DNA from: Ruminococcus flavefaciens ATCC 19208
GTDB lineage: Bacteria > Bacillota > Clostridia > Oscillospirales > Ruminococcaceae
DNA: 64,000 nt
Direction: 5' to 3'
Assembly (NCBI RefSeq): GCF_000518765.1
Contig: NZ_JAEF01000006.1
Location: 1 to 64,000, forward strand
Shown here: piece by piece, positions 53,916-63,540 of the stretch
Numbering within the stretch: the stretch's first letter is position 1
Layout of the letters: every line of letters starts with the position of its first letter
The notes under the pieces: generated by a model
The model's database searches: none
Told to the model about the DNA's origin: nothing
Seen by the model: only the letters and a program-made list of their open reading frames with translations
Program-made: the position numbers and the translations under genes

Positions 53916-54695
53916 ATGAAAAAGATAATCGACCTTATGCGAGTGGACCTCATATCGGTAAAGGGCGGAAATAAAGGCATATTCTTCCTTATACTCGCGT
54001 TTACTGCTATATTTGTAGTCATTGGAATGCTTTCGGAAGCACTTTTCATGGCATTAAGCATCGTTGTACTTGGAGTTTTGCTCGTGCCATTTATCACAAT
54101 GGCAGAAAAGACTCATAATGCAGGAAAAATATTCACAGTTATCCCAACTGACAGAAAAAGCATTGTCATCTCTCGCTTTACTCTGACTACGGTAATATAT
54201 ACAGTTTTTTCTGTGATTATTTTTATCATTTTCCATATTATGGAAAAATTCAGTGATTTCCACAATAATGCTATCTCAAAGGACGTAAGAAATCTCTATG
54301 AAACAAAAAATGGTTTCGGTACAGGTATACAGATCAAGGCTCTGGAGAACTCCATATTCTGGTTTATTTTTGCTGTTACCCTCATGATCATGGCAGGTCA
54401 GCACAGGAGATACTTCAAAAACGGTATTTCAAGCAAGAAAAACTCCCTGCTTAGGAGTTTTCTTAAAATCTTAGGTGGAATCGCACTGGTCTACGCCGTA
54501 GCAGCTGTCATTATTTTTATATTCAATATAGATATACTGAAGCCTGCACTTATCGTACTTGTAAATATGATATTTGCACTGGCAGCTCCCATGAACGGTC
54601 TGCTGCTAAGTATCACACTTATATTTATCGGCTTCGGCTTCACCCTCTATCAGCTTGTATGCTCGGTAGTGGACTATGAAGCCCGTGAGCTTTGA
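53916..54695 (+). CDS. ABC-2 type permease, subunit 2
   Basis: 259 residues with six membrane segments. It begins MKKIIDLMRVDLISVKG, like the preceding subunit. AAGGAGG precedes the ATG. Confidence 0.85.
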   Translation: MKKIIDLMRVDLISVKGGNKGIFFLILAFTAIFVVIGMLSEALFMALSIVVLGVLLVPFITMAEKTHNAGKIFTVIPTDRKSIVISRFTLTTVIYTVFSVIIFIIFHIMEKFSDFHNNAISKDVRNLYETKNGFGTGIQIKALENSIFWFIFAVTLMIMAGQHRRYFKNGISSKKNSLLRSFLKILGGIALVYAVAAVIIFIFNIDILKPALIVLVNMIFALAAPMNGLLLSITLIFIGFGFTLYQLVCSVVDYEAREL

Positions 54696-54709
54696 GGAGG
54701 TGGATATAC

Positions 54710-56635
54710 ATGAAAAGAATACTGCGAAAAACCGCCGCTTTTTTTGCTGCGGCAGTGCTTACAGTCTGCACTCAGCCATTTACAGCCTTTGCAGACGATG
54801 AAGATGATCTTAAATGTCCGTCAAGTGCTACAGTCAGCTCTGTTATAAGCCTTCTGAAAAAATTTGACGCATATCCCGACAATATCGAAAGAAGCAACAA
54901 ATCCAGCGCTAATGTGCAACTTATCTTCCACGGGGACGAAATACTTTACACACGTTACTACGGCTGCACAAATATAGAGGAGCACACCCTCGCTGACGAG
55001 AACAGCGTATTCGAGTGGGGCAGCATATCAAAGACCTTTGTATGGGTAAGCATCATGCAGCTCTGGGAACAGGGAAAGGTCGACCTTGAAACAGATATCC
55101 GCACATATCTCCACGATAACTTTTTCGAGCACCTTAAATACGATGATCCTATTACCCTTATGGATATAATGAACCACAAGGGCGGCTGGTGCGAGAAGTT
55201 CTATGACTCCACATCAGAGGATATGGCTGAAATGCTGTCTCTTGAAGAAGCTCTCAAAAATGTGGAGCCCGCTCAGACCTACCGTCCGGGAGAGGTGTCT
55301 TCCTACTCAAACTGGGCAGCTGCTCTTGCAGGACTTATCGTTCAGCGCGTCAGCGGCATGGACTACGTTGACTACGTACACAAGAATATCTTTGAGCCCC
55401 TCGGTATGGAGCATACCTCAGCAGGTCCCGACTTCACTGATAATCCGTGGGTAAGAGAGCAGCGCATAAAAACGATCTGCTACGAAATAGAACTGAATAA
55501 CAAATATGTAGAAAGTGACGACGGATTGATAACGGAGGAGATAATTGAAGAATACAAGTCCAAGGGCAACTGTCTCTTCAACGATCAGATCTACCCCTGC
55601 GGCTCCATAACAGGTACTCTCGGTGACCTTGCCACCTACGCACAGGCTTTCGTCAACGACGATCACCCACTGTTCAAGAATGCCGAAACACAAGAGAAAC
55701 TCCTTTCAGGCTCATCATTCTACGGAAACACTGATATCCCCAGCTTCAGCTACGGTTTTGACGTCAAGGAATACAACTATACCCGTACATTCGGACATAC
55801 AGGTGCTACCTTTGGCTGTGTTGCTAATATGGAATTTGATCCTGTATCAAAGTTCGGAGTCGTAGGTCTTTCAAACTGCCGCGATGATTTTCCAAGCTCA
55901 TTATGCTCTTATGTTTTCGGCAGATTGAAGGCAAAAAAATATATCGGTAAAAACTATGAAAAATTTGATCTGACACCCTACAGTGGATACTATTCTGACA
56001 CTCGTACCCATGCAGCAGGTCTGGGAAAATTCATTCTATATATGGACGCATTCTCAATTGATAATATAAACGCTGTAAAGGTCGCTGATAAAGTATTTCT
56101 TGAATATCATTCAGAAGATTATTACGATGATACTATATTTGGCATAGTTGAACACTCGGACGGCAGACGAGGTATTGTAAACAGCTGCTCGGAATACCTT
56201 GAAATAAAGTATTACATACCTAAGCTCTGTCTCCTTGCAGGCTTCATGATCTGCGGAATTGCTTCGCTGTTCATACTCCTTGCAAAGCGAAAGCTCAATA
56301 AAGCAGGCAAGGCGACTCCCCTTTCCTTTGCACATATAATCACCGCAGGACAGTTTGCAAAGATAGTATCACTTGCCGCAATAATATCCATTGTGGTCAT
56401 TCGCATAAAAGGAGACAACGACGGTCTCACCAAGACCGAAGGTATGGTCATAGGCATTACGCAGATCGTATGTATGGTACTATGCGTACTTGCACTACTT
56501 GCCTCTGCTTACTCCTTCATAGCCAAAAAGAAACTCCCCTACGGGAAAATACGCAGTTTGTCATGCTTTACTGGAAACCTTATAACCGTATCAGCAATGA
56601 TATTCTTTGAAATGTACAACTTCTGGTGCTGCTGA
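54710..56635 (+). CDS. Serine hydrolase (class C beta-lactamase/PBP-like) with C-terminal membrane helices
   Basis: The start is ATG 54710 with GAGGAGG upstream; an in-frame TTG at 54692 is less likely. 641 residues. Signal peptide (1-28), then a beta-lactamase-fold domain (about 40-420) with the active-site motif SISK (Ser105, Lys108), the YSN motif in SSYSNWAA and HTG in FGHTGATFG (for the usual KTG). A C-terminal part (about 505-641) has four membrane segments. Relatives act on D-amino-acid esters or amides of the cell wall. Encoded with a GntR/ABC set, it may alter the envelope in response to the same compound. Confidence 0.85.
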   Translation: MKRILRKTAAFFAAAVLTVCTQPFTAFADDEDDLKCPSSATVSSVISLLKKFDAYPDNIERSNKSSANVQLIFHGDEILYTRYYGCTNIEEHTLADENSVFEWGSISKTFVWVSIMQLWEQGKVDLETDIRTYLHDNFFEHLKYDDPITLMDIMNHKGGWCEKFYDSTSEDMAEMLSLEEALKNVEPAQTYRPGEVSSYSNWAAALAGLIVQRVSGMDYVDYVHKNIFEPLGMEHTSAGPDFTDNPWVREQRIKTICYEIELNNKYVESDDGLITEEIIEEYKSKGNCLFNDQIYPCGSITGTLGDLATYAQAFVNDDHPLFKNAETQEKLLSGSSFYGNTDIPSFSYGFDVKEYNYTRTFGHTGATFGCVANMEFDPVSKFGVVGLSNCRDDFPSSLCSYVFGRLKAKKYIGKNYEKFDLTPYSGYYSDTRTHAAGLGKFILYMDAFSIDNINAVKVADKVFLEYHSEDYYDDTIFGIVEHSDGRRGIVNSCSEYLEIKYYIPKLCLLAGFMICGIASLFILLAKRKLNKAGKATPLSFAHIITAGQFAKIVSLAAIISIVVIRIKGDNDGLTKTEGMVIGITQIVCMVLCVLALLASAYSFIAKKKLPYGKIRSLSCFTGNLITVSAMIFFEMYNFWCC

Positions 56636-56675
56636 TTTCTAAGCTTATAAACAAAACAGAACACTAATCAGTATA

Positions 56676-56718
56676 AAAAAACGGCAGGTTAGCTGAAGCA
56701 ACCTGCCGTTCGCTTTAC
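56676..56718. terminator. Bidirectional terminator between serine hydrolase and LRR genes
   Basis: AACGGCAGGTT (56680-56690) pairs perfectly with AACCTGCCGTT (56700-56710). On the minus strand seven T follow; the plus side is weaker. Confidence 0.85.
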
Positions 56719-56832
56719 AGATTATGATGATCATTCGTCAACACTACTGCATTGTCCTTCACTGTTCGTCTTCTGCAACCACAGCAGAGTCGGACTATTG
56801 TTTAACTGTTGTAGTTCAGAAGTCATACTAAA

Positions 56833-59800
56833 TCAGCTTCTCTTGCGTGAGATCGCGCCGGATCTTCTTACAAAGAAAAGACCGTTGCAGATCAAAGCTA
56901 TAGCTGTAATTACCCACAGCCAGTTAATCATAGAGTTATTTCCTGTCTGAGGAAGATTAACTACCTTACCGTTGGAATCAGTACCGATGCCTGTTTCCGG
57001 ATCAATCGTGTAGACTTCAATTACATTGCCGTCCTTATCTTTGAGTTCAACTACGCACTTATTATCCACTACCTTGCACTCAGCACTGTCAGCAGTTATA
57101 CCTGTTTTGCTGCTGTAGTCCTTCAGTGAGCGCTGTTTCAGCTTTTCAGATGTTGCCTCATCCACAACTACCTTTTTCTCCACAGCAACTGTCAGTACAG
57201 CTTCCTTTCCATTACTGTCAACAGCTGTTATTTTTGTGGAACCTGCGGAACCGGCTGTAACAATGCCCTTATTGTCAACTGCTGCGATCTTTGGATCGGA
57301 AGAAGTAAATGATGCGATCTCCTTGTTTGCTTTGATCTGATATGTATCCTCAGCAACAAGCTTTATATTTTCCTTCTCAAGTATAAGGTCTGCATAGATA
57401 TTATCAATATCCGCTGAATATTCAGCAACTGCAGCACCTGTATAATCAGAAGCCTTGCTGTTTACGGAAAGCTTCAGCTTAGTTGCCTTGCTGAAATCAC
57501 CGCTGATAATGAACTTGTCAGTAAACTTGTCTCCGTCAGAATATAACTGCGGTTCGATTGTTATATCGCCGCTGATACCGCTTACGGCAACAGAGTCTTT
57601 GTTTAAAGTTGCAATATCCATTACCTTTGTAAATTCAATGGTGATGGTATTCTCACTGAGAGTGTATCCATTTACAGAAGGTGCGGATTCATTGAGCAGA
57701 TTAAAGTCAAGATCGAACTTAGGAGGAGCTACAGCGAATTCTTCACTCTTTATCAGGTCATAGCCTTCCTTTTCGCAGGTAACATAGTATCTTCCCTCAG
57801 GAACATCCCATGCATATGAACCTGCCTCATCGGTGAGAATAGGATTTGCCTGATCGTAGTCCTCTGCGTTCCATACCTCCCATGCACCAGTGTCCTCGTT
57901 GAACATATAGCAGGTCACTACTGCACCGCTGACTGTCTTAGACTTGATTCCTTCATATACAATACCTGAAGGGTCGACAACTGTTTTTAACTGTCCGTCC
58001 TGTTCATATTCAGGATCATATTCTTCGCCGGCTGCAATTTGTGCATCTAAATCAGCATAATTCGACTTATAATAATTGCGTTTTCTGTCAAAAAGGTCAT
58101 CAAGCTGATCTTTTATCCTTCCCAATGTCTCCGAGTAGAATTTGCCTAAAACAGGCACCTTTTGTGTAACATCGCTCTCAAATGTCATCCACATCTTCGT
58201 ACCTTTTTCAAGCTCTGCATTACTGTCCCTGTATTTGTTCCATTCTTCACTTCCCCAGTCTGTTGACTTTACCTCTTCCTCTTCTTCTTTTGCATTATCA
58301 TATTCATCCTTGTAATCTTTTACTTTTTTATATACTTTTTTAGCCTTATTTGCTCCTTCATATGTCTTTAAAGCATTTGGTTTATTTTTAAGTATTTTTT
58401 TAACAGTTTTATCTGCTTTTTTCTTAGCCTGATTGTTAGCGAATTCGCCTGCTTTTCTCTTCAGATATTCAGGTATAGTTTCTTCATCTTCATCACCATC
58501 TGCGTTTTCATCATTTTCATTCGATAACATAGTTATACCGGGCAGGCGCTGTACAACAGTCTCATACAAGGTGACTGACTGAATCGGTCTTATATCACGG
58601 CTGTATTCAATGATGTAATCCTCTTCTTCAAATATCTGAGCATCTGCCGTAACATAAATATATGCAGGAGTACTTCCGTCATCAGCGACCATTACCTGCG
58701 AGAACACAGTGTAATCTTCCATGTCATAGTTAAGCTTGCCGACTTTTTTATATGCTTCATCTACCTGTTTGAGTACGGCATTGTCATATGCTGCAATGCT
58801 GCCTGATGTACTTTCATTCTTCTCATCGTAATAAGTAGTTTTTAAATAGATAGAGAATAGAACACCGTCACGAAGAACCTTTTTAGCTGACTTTTTGAAT
58901 CCGTAATTATCAGGCGATTCTGCAATTGCTGAAGCTGACAGCTTCTTTCCGTTTACATTGACAGCTTCTGAACAATAATAGTAACACTCAGAGCCGATAC
59001 CGCCTTCTTCATCTTCAAGTCGGCAGATACAGCTTGAATCGTCAATTACATCGTAACTTCTGGTCACACCTTCAATATAGCGATCTTCCATCAGCTCTTC
59101 AGCCTCTTCTGCATCAATAATATCATCTGTTTTCTCAACAATAATAAAGTTGAGAGAACCGGGAACATAGTTATGATCGGTTTCATCAAAATACTGATCC
59201 TCGGGAGTGATCCACGCTTTCTCTTTTTCATCATAAGATGCGATCAGATACTTTGATTCAGCCCCCTTCTTGCTTCTTACGAGAATAAATGATATCCTGT
59301 CAGAATTGTAAGCTTCTATCCTGAAACGCATATTGCCCTTGGGGTAATACTGTATTACAGGGTGCTCACCTTTTGTGAAGACACCTGTGATATCAAGAGT
59401 TTCCATATAATCGTTTATATCTGAAGGAGCATGAGTGCAGTAGATAAGATCTACCTTCTTTATGGAAGGCTTTGCGTTGGAGTAAACAACGCCGATTTCA
59501 TCTGTCTTGTCCACACCGCATACAGCGGAGATACTATACTGTTCAGAATCCTTTTTTTCAGGCAGCGAAACTGTTGCAACATACTTGCCTGTATACTGAT
59601 TTGATGTTACAGAAGCCGCAAGCTTGCCATCAACATATATCTTTACCTTTCTGCCGGGCTCAGCTATTCCGAAAACATCACACTCAAGACTGGAGACAGT
59701 GCTCTGTGCGGAAATAGTTATCTTTGGAACAGTCAGTGACATTCTGGGTATCTTCTGAGTCCAGTTGTAGCTGTGGGAATTGAAGTGTATCTTCGGGTCT

Positions 59801-61917
59801 ATGATATAAGCGTTTTCATTATATGCCTCTATTCTTGCGGAGAAACGCAGAGTTCCCTCAGGCTTTGAAAGCATAATAAGGCTGTTGTTTCCTGCATATG
59901 TTACCTTATTATCATCAGAATCCGAGATCACTGAACTTTCTATAAGACTAAGTCCAGAAGGCATCGGCACCTCAAAGCTTACATTTCCATTATTGGCAAG
60001 ATCTGAGCTTATCCAGTCGTTAAGGTCGTATTTAATACTGAAATTAGCGATACCGCCTACAATATTAGCAGCCGAGCTAACATTTACTACAGGAGTATCA
60101 TTTGTGAAAACAGTTGCTCTTTCGTCACTTAGTGAGCTGCATCCTGCGAAGGTATCCTCTGCGAACTTGAAGAACCCTGACTTTTTACCAAGATCATTAA
60201 GACTTGTGCAGTTTTCAAACGCATAATTCTTAGCTTCATCGAATTTCTCTGGAAGAATAACCTTTGTCAGAGTCGTACAGCCGCTGAAAGTCTTATCGTA
60301 CAGGGTAACAACGCTCTTAGGAAGGCTGATTTCCTTGAGTGATATACAGCTTTCAAAAGCATTGCCGCCTATTAAGGAAACTGTATCCGGAAGGTCGATC
60401 TTCTCCAGTGACAAACAGTTACTGAATGTATAAGCACCTATGGTTTTAAGCGTGGCTGGCAGCTTTACATCATTAAGAGCTATATCATTTGTAAAGAGAC
60501 CCACCCCATTGAAACCTGAAAGCTCTTCTATACTGTCGGGAAGTGTTGCCTTCTTGAGAGAACTGCATCCTGCAAGAGCAGCTTTTCCGAGGGTATTCAC
60601 TGATGCAGGAATATCTATTTCTGTAAGACTTTCACAGTTAAGAAAACAGCATTCGCCTATAACTGCTGTGTTTTTGGGAACAGTCATATTATCAAGAGCC
60701 GAACAGTTCTCAAAGGCTCTGTTTCCAATATAAACTATATCGTCATGCAGATCTATTGAAGGCATTGAAGCACAGCCGCTGAACATACCATCTTCGATAC
60801 GGGTAACGGACATTGGTATCTCTGCATTTATAAGCTTCTCACAGCCCCTGAACAGCTCCGTACCGATAGTTGTTACAGTATCGGGGATAGAAATGCTCTC
60901 CAGTGAAGAACAGCCCGCAAATGCACTGTCGCCTATCTCGGTAAGTACATCAGGGAATGTTACATTCTTAAGTGATGTACACCCAGAAAACATACCCTTA
61001 CTGCTGCCTGATTTAAGCTTTGTTATTTCCTTAGGGAGACGTATCTCCTCAAGTGCTGCGCAGTCTGCAAAAACAGCATAGCCCATTGAGGTAACTGTAT
61101 CCGGAACATCAAAGTTCACAAGACCGCTGCCCATAAATGCCATATTGCCAATAGCTGTCACCGACTCCGGAATTTCGACAGATGAAAGAGAAGAACAGTA
61201 TGCAAAAGAACTTTTTCCTATATAATCTATATTGGAGTTCAGCTTTATGTTTGTAAGTGCCTTGCAGCCCTTGAATACATTGTCCTCTATACGAGACACG
61301 CCATCTGGAATAGATATCTCATTCAGGCTCGCGCAATCAGAAAAAGCGCCGTCCTGTATATTTGTGATTCCTTCGGAGAGTTCCGCATTTACAAGTGAGG
61401 TACAACCACTGAAGGCGTCATGATTTATTTTCTTTATTGTCTCGGGAAGCTTTACCTTAACGATTTTTTTATTGCCGGCAAAAGCGGCATAGCCTATTTC
61501 CGTGACCTCAGCTCCACCAAGTGTCACAGGGATCTCAACATTTGTCTCGTCTCCGATATAACTGTCTATAATAGCATATCCGCCTGTTATATAGTATCTG
61601 TATCCGTTCTCTTCCGCCATAGACGCTTTGACTGTCTTGACCGCGGAAGTTGCAGTAGTTGTCTGTGCAATTGCTGCATTGGCAGTTGATAATACAATGC
61701 TGTCGGCTTCGATCATATCATTCGCAATATAAATGATACTGCCTTCAGTATCATAGCCTTCTTTGGCAGTTCGTTCAATCTCAGTTGCAAGCTGAACATC
61801 AGTATCTTCGACAGATGCTCCATGAACAACTGACGGAAGCAAGGCATTTGAGGAAACTATCGCCATAGCAATTGTTCCGCTAAGAACAGATCTGCATATT
61901 TTTTTGAATCTTTTCAT
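56833..61917 (-). CDS. Giant sortase-anchored LRR (BspA-like) surface protein with Ig-like domains
   Basis: The start is ATG 61917 after AAAGGAG; 1694 residues. Signal peptide (about 1-33), then about 22 BspA-type LRR_5 repeats (about 100-620) with signatures such as IPDTVTTIG. Next are beta-sandwich regions (about 630-850), a region holding many acidic residues, a Lys-rich coiled-coil stretch (about 1170-1235; KKKADKTVKKILK), a carboxypeptidase-regulatory/Cna-B-like domain (about 1330-1415, starting near DPSGIVYEGI), a BIG_5-like domain and a BIG_2 domain (about 1510-1580). The end is a full sortase signal: LPQTG about 40 residues from the C-terminus, a hydrophobic helix and RRSGAISRKRS. It should be fixed covalently to the cell wall. 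No dockerin is present. The binding partner is unknown. Confidence 0.9.
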   Translation of the reverse strand: MKRFKKICRSVLSGTIAMAIVSSNALLPSVVHGASVEDTDVQLATEIERTAKEGYDTEGSIIYIANDMIEADSIVLSTANAAIAQTTTATSAVKTVKASMAEENGYRYYITGGYAIIDSYIGDETNVEIPVTLGGAEVTEIGYAAFAGNKKIVKVKLPETIKKINHDAFSGCTSLVNAELSEGITNIQDGAFSDCASLNEISIPDGVSRIEDNVFKGCKALTNIKLNSNIDYIGKSSFAYCSSLSSVEIPESVTAIGNMAFMGSGLVNFDVPDTVTSMGYAVFADCAALEEIRLPKEITKLKSGSSKGMFSGCTSLKNVTFPDVLTEIGDSAFAGCSSLESISIPDTVTTIGTELFRGCEKLINAEIPMSVTRIEDGMFSGCASMPSIDLHDDIVYIGNRAFENCSALDNMTVPKNTAVIGECCFLNCESLTEIDIPASVNTLGKAALAGCSSLKKATLPDSIEELSGFNGVGLFTNDIALNDVKLPATLKTIGAYTFSNCLSLEKIDLPDTVSLIGGNAFESCISLKEISLPKSVVTLYDKTFSGCTTLTKVILPEKFDEAKNYAFENCTSLNDLGKKSGFFKFAEDTFAGCSSLSDERATVFTNDTPVVNVSSAANIVGGIANFSIKYDLNDWISSDLANNGNVSFEVPMPSGLSLIESSVISDSDDNKVTYAGNNSLIMLSKPEGTLRFSARIEAYNENAYIIDPKIHFNSHSYNWTQKIPRMSLTVPKITISAQSTVSSLECDVFGIAEPGRKVKIYVDGKLAASVTSNQYTGKYVATVSLPEKKDSEQYSISAVCGVDKTDEIGVVYSNAKPSIKKVDLIYCTHAPSDINDYMETLDITGVFTKGEHPVIQYYPKGNMRFRIEAYNSDRISFILVRSKKGAESKYLIASYDEKEKAWITPEDQYFDETDHNYVPGSLNFIIVEKTDDIIDAEEAEELMEDRYIEGVTRSYDVIDDSSCICRLEDEEGGIGSECYYYCSEAVNVNGKKLSASAIAESPDNYGFKKSAKKVLRDGVLFSIYLKTTYYDEKNESTSGSIAAYDNAVLKQVDEAYKKVGKLNYDMEDYTVFSQVMVADDGSTPAYIYVTADAQIFEEEDYIIEYSRDIRPIQSVTLYETVVQRLPGITMLSNENDENADGDEDEETIPEYLKRKAGEFANNQAKKKADKTVKKILKNKPNALKTYEGANKAKKVYKKVKDYKDEYDNAKEEEEEVKSTDWGSEEWNKYRDSNAELEKGTKMWMTFESDVTQKVPVLGKFYSETLGRIKDQLDDLFDRKRNYYKSNYADLDAQIAAGEEYDPEYEQDGQLKTVVDPSGIVYEGIKSKTVSGAVVTCYMFNEDTGAWEVWNAEDYDQANPILTDEAGSYAWDVPEGRYYVTCEKEGYDLIKSEEFAVAPPKFDLDFNLLNESAPSVNGYTLSENTITIEFTKVMDIATLNKDSVAVSGISGDITIEPQLYSDGDKFTDKFIISGDFSKATKLKLSVNSKASDYTGAAVAEYSADIDNIYADLILEKENIKLVAEDTYQIKANKEIASFTSSDPKIAAVDNKGIVTAGSAGSTKITAVDSNGKEAVLTVAVEKKVVVDEATSEKLKQRSLKDYSSKTGITADSAECKVVDNKCVVELKDKDGNVIEVYTIDPETGIGTDSNGKVVNLPQTGNNSMINWLWVITAIALICNGLFFVRRSGAISRKRS

Positions 61918-62316
61918 CAATAAAACTCCTTTTACTAAATTTATAATGCTGAAACTAATAATAACTGAAATGGTAAAACTGTTCAAGATCATTTTCTTAA
62001 ACTTCTGCTGGATACTATTGCATTCACCTCCTTGTCTTTAACACTTCCATTACCACATCACGGTCACGTTATCAGACTCGTTAATTATTTAAGCATTACA
62101 CCTTTATTTTACACAAAACATGTAATAAAGTCAACCCATATAACGTTTTATGCATATATGAGCTCCTTTCAGATTTCCTCTGTACATTTGCAGGTATTAT
62201 AATAATTTTGCTTCTGACAGGCGCTCCGAAATTGAAGCAACTCTTGAATATGGAACTTTAAAGGCAGAACTCAATAAATAATATAATTAAAGGACGGCAT
62301 TATACCGTCCTCATTT
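61918..62316. other. Intergenic region with a short remnant-like frame
   Basis: This 399-base gap carries the terminator at 62288-62319. On the plus strand a frame without a start ends NNFASDRRSEIEATLEYG and a further nine residues before TAA at about 62279-62281; it reads like the tail of a decayed gene, but no family is recognised. The promoter of the LRR gene was not located. Confidence 0.4.
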
Positions 62317-62319
62317 TTA
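62288..62319 (-). terminator. Terminator of the esterase gene
   Basis: AGGACGG (62291-62297) pairs with CCGTCCT (62305-62311). T-rich sequence lies on both flanks. It directly follows the minus-strand stop at 62317. Confidence 0.75.
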
Positions 62320-63540
62320 TATAGATACTATACTGCGTATTTTTTCAGCCAGAACATCTGCGCTGTTCTGCTGTGTTTTCTTTGATGGATGACCGTTAGC
62401 TCCCATGCCGTCATGCATAGACTGTGGCTGTGAGAAGTACGCTGTTATTTTATCATCACCGAATTCAGCTACCGCACGTTCTATCAGCTTGTAAATATCA
62501 TCGCCGCCCATAGTGCCGACAGTACAGATTATCACAGCATCAGGTCGCTTTTCACGAACAGTTTTTAAGAAAGCCTTATAGCTGTCTGCAAATTCACTGC
62601 CGCGTACTTCAAGATCTTGTGAAACATAATTGAAGTCATTTGTGCCGAGATTGATCACAACAACATCACATTGCTCGGGAAACGTCCAGTCTGTCCCATA
62701 GTCCTCAAAGCTGCTGGACAATTCGTAGCAATCAGGCAAAAGAGCATCTGCATTTTTCATTCCGTCTCCTGTATAGCCCGAAACGACACCATAACCGCTG
62801 TAGCAGCATGTCATGTAGTCCGCACCAAGTTCCTTTGCAGTCAGATATGCATATGATTTAGTGAAATTCTCAGTGGAGGTCATAAAAGGTTCGCTGCTGC
62901 TTTTGCTCTCCACACCGTATCCGCAGGTTATGGAGTCTCCTATAAATTCTATGGTCAGGGTTGCTTTTTCAGCAGGCATCACAGGCTGAGCCGAATCACT
63001 GTCCACATTGACGGAGCGTATACCTACACCGCCGAACATGGCTTCTGAAAGCAGCATTACCTTTACAGACGCAGTTTTATCTGCATCTTTCCACAAGCTG
63101 ACCGTTACGTCTTTATCTCCGATTATCTCGTCAAATATGAGTTTATCATCAATATAGACAGCACAGCGTGGGCGATGTTCCTCATCGTTATTGACACCGC
63201 TGCTGCCTGCAATGGTGAGAGAGGCAGTTTTGCCGCTTACGGTAAACTCCGCAGCCGAACCGCTCTGCACCAGCCACAGAACACCGTCCTGTACAACAGT
63301 TCTGCTTTGCAGCTTTGCATTATCCGAGGTTATCGGTATACTCTGCGCCATGACTTCACCTTCTGTCTGAGTTGAAGCTTCTGCCTGTTCCGTTTTATCG
63401 GCTGACACTGTATCAGTGGCAACGGTTTCCACGGGCTCTGAGCTGTTGCTTTCTGAACAGCCTGTGAATGCACCCACAGCGGCTATGCATAATGCACAGC
63501 CGACTGCGATAATTGATATATGTTTCTTCATGATGTTCAC
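62317..63540 (-). CDS. SGNH-hydrolase lipoprotein, CE2-type acetyl esterase
   Basis: 407 residues. The lipobox AFTGC anchors it outside the membrane. An N-terminal jelly-roll (about 75-185) precedes an SGNH hydrolase domain (about 190-407) with the block I Ser in GDSITCGYG, block III GTND and the His in GANGHPS. This two-part layout is that of CE2 acetylxylan esterases. The start is GTG 63540, overlapping the previous stop (GTGA) and 7 bases after GAGG; ATG 63531 is the alternative. It is coupled to the partial gene upstream. Confidence 0.85.
   Translation of the reverse strand: MNIMKKHISIIAVGCALCIAAVGAFTGCSESNSSEPVETVATDTVSADKTEQAEASTQTEGEVMAQSIPITSDNAKLQSRTVVQDGVLWLVQSGSAAEFTVSGKTASLTIAGSSGVNNDEEHRPRCAVYIDDKLIFDEIIGDKDVTVSLWKDADKTASVKVMLLSEAMFGGVGIRSVNVDSDSAQPVMPAEKATLTIEFIGDSITCGYGVESKSSSEPFMTSTENFTKSYAYLTAKELGADYMTCCYSGYGVVSGYTGDGMKNADALLPDCYELSSSFEDYGTDWTFPEQCDVVVINLGTNDFNYVSQDLEVRGSEFADSYKAFLKTVREKRPDAVIICTVGTMGGDDIYKLIERAVAEFGDDKITAYFSQPQSMHDGMGANGHPSKKTQQNSADVLAEKIRSIVSI

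Noticed and set aside
58330..58440. A/T-rich, Lys-coding run that looks like foreign low-complexity DNA
   Set aside because: It is in frame inside the LRR protein and encodes a Lys-rich coiled coil.
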